This document shows positions 6,561-11,376 of a DNA stretch of 11,376 bases, one piece after another. Both the position numbers and the translations under genes were made by a program. Every line of letters begins with the position of its first letter. Within the stretch, counting starts at the first letter, position 1. The DNA comes from Deltaproteobacteria bacterium. Lineage in GTDB: Bacteria; Desulfobacterota; Desulfuromonadia; Desulfuromonadales; BM103. Below the pieces are notes generated by a model. The model worked only from the letters and a program-made list of their open reading frames with translations, searched no databases and was not told the DNA's origin. The DNA lies in NCBI GenBank assembly GCA_019313105.1, contig JAFDBW010000209.1, forward strand, positions 1 to 11,376, written 5' to 3'.

Positions 6561-6657
6561 GACCTCTCCAGAGAAATTTCGCAGATTCGGCCTTTAATCT
6601 TAACACGGCTTGCACGAATTTCCCTGAAGTCACTGTAAGGAACCTGCCGTGCAGATT

Positions 6658-8028
6658 TTATTTGAGAATCCGGCCGAACGAGAAAAAAATACCGATACAG
6701 CACAGTGCCGAGAAAGTCAGCAGGGCGGTCCGCATGCTGTCGAGGAAGAGTCCCTGGGTTTGCAGCGTGACGGCCTGGCCGCCCATGAAGATGGAGAAGA
6801 TAATGGTGATGACGGTCATGCTGGCCATCATGCCCAAGGTGCGCATGGTGCTGTTGAGCCCGGAGGCGACACCGAGGTAGCGGGTCGGGATGCTGCCCAT
6901 GATGACACTGATATTCGGCGACGAGAAGAGCGCGAAACCGAGGCCGAGAGTCACCAGGGTCCCCAGGACTAGGGTCATCGGCGAGGCCGCGGTGATGGTC
7001 GCGGCAATGCCGAGACCGGTTGCGCAGAGGCCCATTCCGATGGTTGCAACCGCCGGTGCGGAAAAACGGTCGGCAAGTCGGCCGCACAAGGGTGAAAAGA
7101 TCGCCTGGATGATCGGCTGGAGAATCAGGATGGTTCCGGCTTCGCGCGGGTTAAGCCCTTTGACGTATTGCAGGTAGAGGCTCAGGAAAAAAGTGACGCC
7201 GAAGGTCGCCGCATAGTTGAGCAGGGCGGCCAGGTTGGAGAAGGCGAAGACGCGATTGTTGCGCAGCAGGTTGACATTGAGGACCGGGTACTCGGTGCGC
7301 GCTTCCAGAATCAGGAAGTGAACCAGGCCTGCCGCTCCTCCCGCCGTCAGGGCCCAGGCCCACCATCCCTGGTCGAGATTGGACGCTCCGGTGATCAGCA
7401 TCAGAATGGCCGCGGCGTACACCAGGCTGCCACGCCAGTCGAAGGGCTCGCCGCGGGACTCCGCCCATTCGCCGCGCAGCTTGGCACAACTGGTGGCAAA
7501 GGTGATCGCTCCGAGCGGTACGGCCAGGTAGAAGATCGACCGCCAACCAAACGCGGTGACCAGGGCGCCGCCGATGAAAGGGCCGCAGGAAATGCCGGCA
7601 TAGACGCTGGCGACAGCGATGCCAAGGGCCTTGCCGCGTTCTTCTGGCGGGAACACCGAGACAACGATGGCGAAGGTGGTCGCCATGACCATCGAGCCAC
7701 CCATCCCTTGCAGAAAGCGCATGACGATCATTGACTCGATCGACCAGGCCTGGGAGAGCAGCCCGCCGGCGACGGTGAAAGCGACGATCCCGTACTGGAA
7801 GACCTTGCGGCGGCCATGGATGTCGCCCATGCGACCCATTGCCAGAAGGAAGATCGAGGCGGAGAGGACGTAGCTGGTTTCCACCAGCCCCAGCTGCATG
7901 GCACTGGCATTGAAGTCACGGCCGATTGCCGGCAATGCTACCCCGACCGCCGACATCATGAAGGGCATCAGGAAGTGGGCGGTGCAGACGACCATCAGCG
8001 TTGCGGTGCGGGAAACGTGCTGGGACAT
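6658..8028 (-). CDS. DHA2-type MFS multidrug efflux permease (EmrB/QacA-like)
   Basis: A 456-aa major facilitator with about 14 hydrophobic segments, consistent with proton-coupled drug:H+ antiporter family 2 in the inner membrane. The loop 2-3 motif A is MGRMGDIHGRRKVFQYG (about 63-79). Motif C of antiporters is GISCGPFIGGALVTAFGW in TM5. A second motif A-like loop, CGRLADRFSAP, follows the central TM pair. The length fits 14-TM members, which are usually 450-520 aa. No adjacent membrane-fusion (EmrA-like) or TolC-like gene is present, so it may export to the periplasm alone; the substrate cannot be read from sequence. A possible Shine-Dalgarno, GAGGG, is only four bases from ATG. The upstream gap to the lipoprotein gene is filled by an inverted-repeat element that could affect its expression. 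Confidence 0.92.
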   Translation of the reverse strand: MSQHVSRTATLMVVCTAHFLMPFMMSAVGVALPAIGRDFNASAMQLGLVETSYVLSASIFLLAMGRMGDIHGRRKVFQYGIVAFTVAGGLLSQAWSIESMIVMRFLQGMGGSMVMATTFAIVVSVFPPEERGKALGIAVASVYAGISCGPFIGGALVTAFGWRSIFYLAVPLGAITFATSCAKLRGEWAESRGEPFDWRGSLVYAAAILMLITGASNLDQGWWAWALTAGGAAGLVHFLILEARTEYPVLNVNLLRNNRVFAFSNLAALLNYAATFGVTFFLSLYLQYVKGLNPREAGTILILQPIIQAIFSPLCGRLADRFSAPAVATIGMGLCATGLGIAATITAASPMTLVLGTLVTLGLGFALFSSPNISVIMGSIPTRYLGVASGLNSTMRTLGMMASMTVITIIFSIFMGGQAVTLQTQGLFLDSMRTALLTFSALCCIGIFFSFGRILK

Positions 8029-8037
8029 CAGGCCCTC

Positions 8038-8133
8038 GAGGCGCGAAATGTGAAGTGCGAAGCGCGTAAAAGCACAAATTTGTTTTTGCGGGCGCTGGTT
8101 TTTCTCACCTCGCGCCTCCCGCTTCGCACTTCA
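8038..8133. repeat. Interleaved inverted-repeat element between the lipoprotein and MFS genes
   Basis: Two perfect inverted pairs are present: GAGGCGCGA (8038-8046) with TCGCGCCTC (8110-8118), and TGAAGTGCGAAGCG (8051-8064) with CGCTTCGCACTTCA (8120-8133). Their order is A-B-A'-B', so the two stems cross instead of nesting. The element abuts the stop codon of the lipoprotein gene (8134) and reaches to within nine bases of the MFS start. The centre holds the palindrome ACAAATTTGT near 8074-8083. Confidence 0.7.
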
Positions 8134-8970
8134 TCAAAGATAAGTCCTGCCGCCAACGTAGGTCTTGGCGAAGAACTTATTCGAGAGTTTTTCGATGCGG
8201 ACATTTTTGCCGGTGCGAGGGGCGTGAATGAATTCGCCGTTGCCGGCATACATGCCGACGTGAGTTACCCGCTTGCCCCCCTTGGTGGCAAAGAAGACCA
8301 GGTCGCCGGGACGCAGTTTCGACTTGGCTACCCACCTGCCGGCCTTGTACTGGCTGCGCGACACTCGCGGCAGGTTGAGGCCGTTGAGGCGGTAGGAAAC
8401 CATGGTCAGACCGCTGCAGTCAAAACCGTTTTTGGCCGTCGTGCCGCCCCAGCGGTAGGGGATGCCGATGAAACGCCTGGCAGTCTTGACCAGTTCGCTG
8501 CGCAGATCGCCCTTGCCGGTCTTCTTGATCTGTGCCGCACTGTAGTCTTCCGGAAAGACAATAAAGAATGTGTCGATCAGCCCCTGTGCCTGAAGGCGCT
8601 CTGCCTCGCTGCGTGCCGGTTTGTAAGTCGCGTGGTTGCCGAAACGGACCTTGTAGAGGCCGGACTCATGACGGAAGTAGTAGGCATCGATGCCGCGGGA
8701 TTCCAAAACCTGTTCCAGACGTACTGCGTTGTCGAGGTTGTTAAAGGCTCCGACCTGGATCGAGTAGCCCATCTTCTGCAGGCGGGCGTCTTGCTGCTGG
8801 TCGTCAGGGGCTTCGTCCAATAGTGCACCGATCGGATCGTCCACGACAGGCCTTGGCGTCTGATCCCTGATCGGTGTCGTTGGTGATGAACAAGCCGAGA
8901 GAAGGAAAAGGAGCAGAGAGCAAATGCTTTTGATGAAAGGTGTCGGGCGGGGGATTTTATTCATCATCAC
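8134..8970 (-). CDS. Lipoprotein with SPOR domain and NlpC/P60 peptidoglycan endopeptidase domain
   Basis: A 278-aa envelope protein. The N-terminus has a basic stretch, a hydrophobic core and the lipobox LLSAC (lipid-modified C27), so it is a lipoprotein, probably of the outer membrane. Residues about 66-140 form an SPOR-like domain (GYSIQVGAFNNLDNAVRLEQ, then LYKVRFGNH), a fold known to bind denuded glycan strands at division sites. Residues 155-278 are NlpC/P60, a cysteine peptidase cutting peptide stems of the wall: catalytic C185 in GFDCSGL, H237 in THVGMY and H249 in FIHAP. All key residues are present, so it should be active. The frame starts with GTG (8970) followed by ATG at 8967 and 8964; an AGGA lies 10-16 bases upstream, so any of these may be used. 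A good promoter lies directly upstream. Confidence 0.93.
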   Translation of the reverse strand: MMMNKIPRPTPFIKSICSLLLFLLSACSSPTTPIRDQTPRPVVDDPIGALLDEAPDDQQQDARLQKMGYSIQVGAFNNLDNAVRLEQVLESRGIDAYYFRHESGLYKVRFGNHATYKPARSEAERLQAQGLIDTFFIVFPEDYSAAQIKKTGKGDLRSELVKTARRFIGIPYRWGGTTAKNGFDCSGLTMVSYRLNGLNLPRVSRSQYKAGRWVAKSKLRPGDLVFFATKGGKRVTHVGMYAGNGEFIHAPRTGKNVRIEKLSNKFFAKTYVGGRTYL

Positions 8971-8992
8971 TGAAGCATCGTCCTTTTTCGAG

Positions 8993-9022
8993 ATTCTAGG
9001 GTGCCTAGATTAACATAGTCAA
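8993..9022 (-). promoter_or_regulatory. Sigma-70-like promoter for the SPOR-NlpC/P60 gene
   Basis: On the - strand, TTGACT (complement of 9017-9022) and TAGAAT (complement of 8993-8998) are separated by 18 bases; both boxes match the consensus at 5 of 6. Predicted start near 8986 leaves a leader of about 16-22 bases. Confidence 0.65.
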
Positions 9023-9209
9023 TTGGGAAAGATAAGGTTCAACGAAGAATGTGGTTTTGTCCTCCCAGATTAATATTCAAAGGCAAAATCAAAGTCGTTA
9101 GGGTTGCCCAATGGCAACTTCATTTTCTTTGCAGCGACAAAGAAAGGAAGCACAAGAAAATTTGGGGTACGAGTTATAGACATAGTTACCCATGTCCTTG
9201 ACTTCTACA

Positions 9210-9239
9210 GCCACCCAGGTTTGGGTGGCCTTTCTTTTT
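9210..9239 (+). terminator. Terminator-like hairpin with T tract
   Basis: GCCACCC (9210-9216) pairs with GGGTGGC (9223-9229), extendable by one A-T pair, and is followed by C and TTTCTTTTT. Orientation is +, yet no convincing + strand gene lies upstream, which suggests a short transcript or a lost gene. Confidence 0.65.
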
Positions 9240-9259
9240 GTCACCAGTTATAAAACACG

Positions 9260-9289
9260 AAAGCCACCAATCCCAAGATTGATGGCTTT
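9260..9289 (-). terminator. Terminator-like hairpin downstream of the orphan fragment
   Basis: AAAGCCA-C-CAATC (9260-9272) pairs with GATTG-A-TGGCTTT (9277-9289) with one internal mismatch and a four-base loop. On the - strand it is followed by CGTGTTTTAT, and it starts 25 bases after the stop of the - strand fragment, the expected place for its terminator. On the + strand the tail is shorter (TCTT). Confidence 0.6.
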
Positions 9290-9314
9290 TCTTACATTGC
9301 AGCGGTTTTAGAAA

Positions 9315-9530
9315 TTAGTCGAACACGCCAATCTGAGCCATTCCAAAAACAGGAGGAGGACTTTCAGGAATTTTTAGGTGGTTCCCCTTATACCGCTTCT
9401 TGTCTTCTTGGAAATCAGGATTTGTGAAAATAATCACGTATTTGATCCCGTTTGTCTTCCACTGATCCATGGTTGAGGATAATGGTTCGAGTGTTCCGAA
9501 TGTTCGAGATATTACCTTTATCTCTCGTGA
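9315..9530 (-). pseudogene. Orphan C-terminal coding fragment, or a 51-aa small gene
   Basis: A - strand frame is open from just after a TAG (9531-9533) to a TAA (9315-9317), giving 71 codons. The first ATG is at 9470 and leaves 51 aa, beginning MDQWKTNGIKYVIIFTNPDF and ending FGMAQIGVFD. The residue mix (W, Y, F, D and K, with a PESPPP stretch) looks like real coding sequence, and a terminator-like hairpin follows. There is no clear Shine-Dalgarno or promoter, and residues before the ATG also look coding (VISRTFGTLEPLSS), so I favour the 3' remnant of a deleted longer gene. Family not recognised. Confidence 0.4.
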
Positions 9531-9625
9531 CTATACAACTAAGTGATAATAACAAAGCCACCAACGATTACTGATAATCTGAATTGATTTTCAAACTGAA
9601 CGTATAAAGTTCGGAAATTTTGTTT

Positions 9626-9654
9626 TTAACGAGAAAAGTTAGATAACATATAAG
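9626..9654 (+). promoter_or_regulatory. Sigma-70-like promoter for the second MFS gene
   Basis: TTAACG (9626-9631) and TATAAG (9649-9654) are 17 bases apart (4/6 and 5/6 to consensus). Transcription would begin near 9661, which makes the TTG at 9660 an unlikely start and supports the ATG at 9705. Confidence 0.5.
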
Positions 9655-9704
9655 CACTGTTGGTGATCCTGACAACTGCATGCCAGCTATGGACAAATAT
9701 AATT

Positions 9705-11045
9705 ATGAGTCAGACCGTCACCTCACCCTTCCAAATCGCCAACGTTAGGCTGTTCATTCTCTTCCGGGTTTTATTCAACGCGCGTTTCTACTACCCGGTA
9801 TTCTCGATCCTGTTCCTCGATTTTGGTCTCACCCTCTCACAGTTTGCCATCCTCAATGCGGTATGGGCGGCAACCATAGTGCTTTGCGAGGTTCCCTCCG
9901 GGGCTCTGGCCGACAGTTTCGGTCGACGCAACCTGCTGGTACTTGCCGGTAGCCTTATGGTGGTCGAGATTGCCCTCTGGGCATTCGTGCCGCGCGACAA
10001 TCTGAGTTTCATGTTTTGGGTTTTTGTCGTCAACCGAGTTCTCAGTGGCATGGCTGAGGCAGCAGCCAGTGGAGCCGATGAAGCACTGGCCTATGACAGC
10101 TTGCAAGAGCAAGGCAATAGCGAAGACTGGGGTCGAGTGCTGGAAAGACAGATTCAGATGCAGTCAGCCGGCTTCGTCATTGCAATGACCCTTGGCGGGC
10201 TGCTTTACGACCCGGTACTGCTTCAGCGTTTATTCAGCTTTCTCGGTTTCCCCTTCGCAGTCACCGCCGACAACACACTGCGCCTACCAATTTACTTCAC
10301 TCTGGGCACTGCACTGTTGACTTTGTTGACCACTTTGAAGATGCGGGAAGTGACAACTGCGAAGCCAGCCACAGACCGTTGCAAAGAAGCTACCTGTGAA
10401 GCCTTCAGGCTGGTCTGGGAGGCGGGTTGCTGGATTTTTAGCACGCCATTTGTGATGATTTTGCTGCTGTGTGGTCTGCTTGGGGACAGCGTGATTCGCA
10501 TGCTTTTGACCATGGCGAGCCAGTATTATAGACAGATAGAGATTCCTGAAGCTTTGTTTGGAGTATTCGGCTCGCTTCTGGCGATGGGTGGTTTTATCAT
10601 GCCGGTTCTGGCGCGCCGCCTAGTGGAACAACGCACACCACTGTTCAACCTGCTCTTCACAACAACCTTGATTTTGTTTGGTCTAAGCGGGATGTGTTTC
10701 TTCTGGCCTTGGGTCGGACTTCTGCCGGCTATGCTGCTCTTCAGTTGCATGTACCTGATAGGATTTTTCCTCAGTCATTATCTCAACCAGGCCACCAGCT
10801 CGGATCAGCGCGCCACGGTCCTCAGCTTCAAGGGCTTGTTTCTCAACCTGGGCTATGGAGGTATAGGTCTGCTGTATGCACTGCTGCTGACTTTTTTGCG
10901 CAAGAAAGCAATCCAGGCTGAACCTGGGCTGCTTGAAACAGTATTGAAAAACCAAGTGTTTATCGACTCACTTCCCTGGTTTGTTGGCTACTTCACACTT
11001 TTATTGTTCGTGCTGTTGTTGGTCATGAAAATGACGTTGCACTAA
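9705..11045 (+). CDS. Major facilitator superfamily transporter (about 12 TM)
   Basis: An inner-membrane secondary transporter of about 446 aa with roughly 12 hydrophobic segments. The MFS loop 2-3 signature appears as GALADSFGRRNLLVLAG, and TM4-5 contains MAEAAASGADEALAYDSL. The latter pattern is common in poorly characterised bacterial MFS permeases annotated as putative efflux proteins. It shares no obvious close similarity with the DHA2-type permease in this window. The substrate is unknown. I chose ATG 9705 (MSQTVTSPFQIANVRLF) over an upstream in-frame TTG at 9660 because the predicted transcription start lies at about 9661; the Shine-Dalgarno is weak (GGA about 13 bases upstream). It stands alone between AT-rich flanks, a setting that fits recent acquisition. 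No clear terminator follows. Confidence 0.88.
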   Translation: MSQTVTSPFQIANVRLFILFRVLFNARFYYPVFSILFLDFGLTLSQFAILNAVWAATIVLCEVPSGALADSFGRRNLLVLAGSLMVVEIALWAFVPRDNLSFMFWVFVVNRVLSGMAEAAASGADEALAYDSLQEQGNSEDWGRVLERQIQMQSAGFVIAMTLGGLLYDPVLLQRLFSFLGFPFAVTADNTLRLPIYFTLGTALLTLLTTLKMREVTTAKPATDRCKEATCEAFRLVWEAGCWIFSTPFVMILLLCGLLGDSVIRMLLTMASQYYRQIEIPEALFGVFGSLLAMGGFIMPVLARRLVEQRTPLFNLLFTTTLILFGLSGMCFFWPWVGLLPAMLLFSCMYLIGFFLSHYLNQATSSDQRATVLSFKGLFLNLGYGGIGLLYALLLTFLRKKAIQAEPGLLETVLKNQVFIDSLPWFVGYFTLLLFVLLLVMKMTLH

Positions 11046-11376
11046 TCAGGGGCAGGTGCAGATTGAGGTTCTGCGTAAACGCCTCACAGGGTTGGTGGTC
11101 CACTTTGCTTTATTTTAACATTAGCAGTTGTCTTTTAAATTTCAGTACATGCATCTTAATTGGCTGGCGCGTCATGGAAGATTCAAACTTTTGATCTTTT
11201 ATCCGTGGCAGTTTCGACTTATACATTAGTCTTTCTCGCCACTCTGTCCCATTCTTATTTTCTACGACTTATAGAATACAAAAATGGTCATTCCGTCCTG
11301 GAGGGGCCATTCCTATATTGCAGCCATTCTAAGAACTCATCTAATTGTTCAATATTCTTTAGCACAAAATCCAGGA
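11046..11376. other. Right-edge intergenic region without a confident gene
   Basis: The region is AT-rich with no + strand gene. On the - strand, a frame enters from the edge (11376) and runs 28 codons to a TGA at 11288-11290 (contains LDFVLKNIEQLDEFLEWLQY). A second frame, open from 11268 to a TAA at 11110-11112, has an ATG at 11226 encoding 38 lysine-rich residues (MYKSKLPRIKDQKFESSM and onward). They lie in different frames and may be remnants of one decayed gene. Near the first stop, AATGG and CCATT could form a weak hairpin before TTTTT on the - strand. Confidence 0.4.

Larger units (their letters stand above)
8999..9704. other. AT-rich gap of about 700 bases with hairpins and gene remnants
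   Basis: No full-length gene is visible here. A 60-base sample at 9541-9600 is 30% GC, against 62% at 4201-4260. Contents recorded separately are two terminator-like hairpins, an orphan - strand coding fragment, a direct repeat and the promoter of the next gene. In addition, GTTGCC (9103-9108) pairs with GGCAAC (9113-9118), and TTTCTTTG (9124-9131) pairs with CAAAGAAA (9138-9145). A + strand ATG frame of 50 codons (9049-9201) stops eight bases before the hairpin at 9210, but two other frames are open over the same stretch, so I do not call it a gene. Confidence 0.6.

Noticed and set aside
5751..6638. Long + strand open frame opposite the 436-aa gene
   Set aside because: The - strand gene has a strong Shine-Dalgarno and ordered motifs; the + strand frame looks like a GC-bias shadow.
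7816..8823. 335-codon + strand open frame spanning the MFS and lipoprotein genes
   Set aside because: It runs antisense to two clear genes and through the repeat element between them, with no plausible start site.
9660..9704. TTG start adding 15 residues to the second MFS protein
   Set aside because: The predicted transcription start is at about 9661 and the extra residues (LTTACQLWTN) do not resemble a transporter N-terminus.
11046..11110. Integron attC-like site after the MFS gene
   Set aside because: GTTGGTGG and GCGTAAACGC caught the eye, but the paired R/L box symmetry expected of attC is not present and there is no integrase.

Overview
The window looks like chromosomal DNA from a GC-rich Gram-negative bacterium. 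A coding sample at 4201-4260 is 37/60 GC. A relative of Geobacter/Desulfuromonas is my best guess. That guess rests on gene content, a lipoprotein with an outer-envelope role, and imperfect inverted-repeat sequences in several intergenic gaps. It is inference; there is no rRNA or other marker here.

Left part, + strand. The window opens inside the C-terminal half of a UvrD/Rep-type helicase (to 1042), whose first ~68 bases are an array of AACGTTC-like units. A tight three-gene operon follows (1127-2811): a soluble YbjQ-family protein, a membrane-anchored YbjQ paralogue and a membrane-anchored M48 metalloprotease. A repeat element with an embedded terminator (2872-3007) separates it from queF (3086-3916), the nitrile reductase of queuosine synthesis. 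A second repeat element (3967-4080) runs almost up to a good sigma-70-like promoter. That promoter drives an inositol-monophosphatase-family gene of HisN type plus a 54-aa unknown protein (5001-5165), closed by a strong terminator at 5192-5224.

Middle part, - strand. Read in transcription order this is an SPOR-NlpC/P60 cell-wall hydrolase lipoprotein (8970-8134, with its own promoter), a repeat element filling nearly the whole next gap, a DHA2-type MFS efflux permease (8028-6658), and a 436-aa unknown protein with metallohydrolase-like histidine motifs (6560-5250).

Right part. From about 8971 the non-coding DNA becomes AT-rich (9541-9600 is 18/60 GC) and looks like an accessory patch. It holds two terminator-like hairpins, an orphan - strand coding fragment, an 11-bp direct repeat flanking that fragment, and a second, unrelated 12-TM-type MFS transporter (9705-11045) with its own promoter. 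The last 330 bases hold only weak, broken - strand open frames.

The best candidate for an under-described system is the YbjQ/YbjQ-TM/M48 operon, which has the layout of a membrane scaffold plus protease unit. The 436-aa and 54-aa proteins are the main unknowns.
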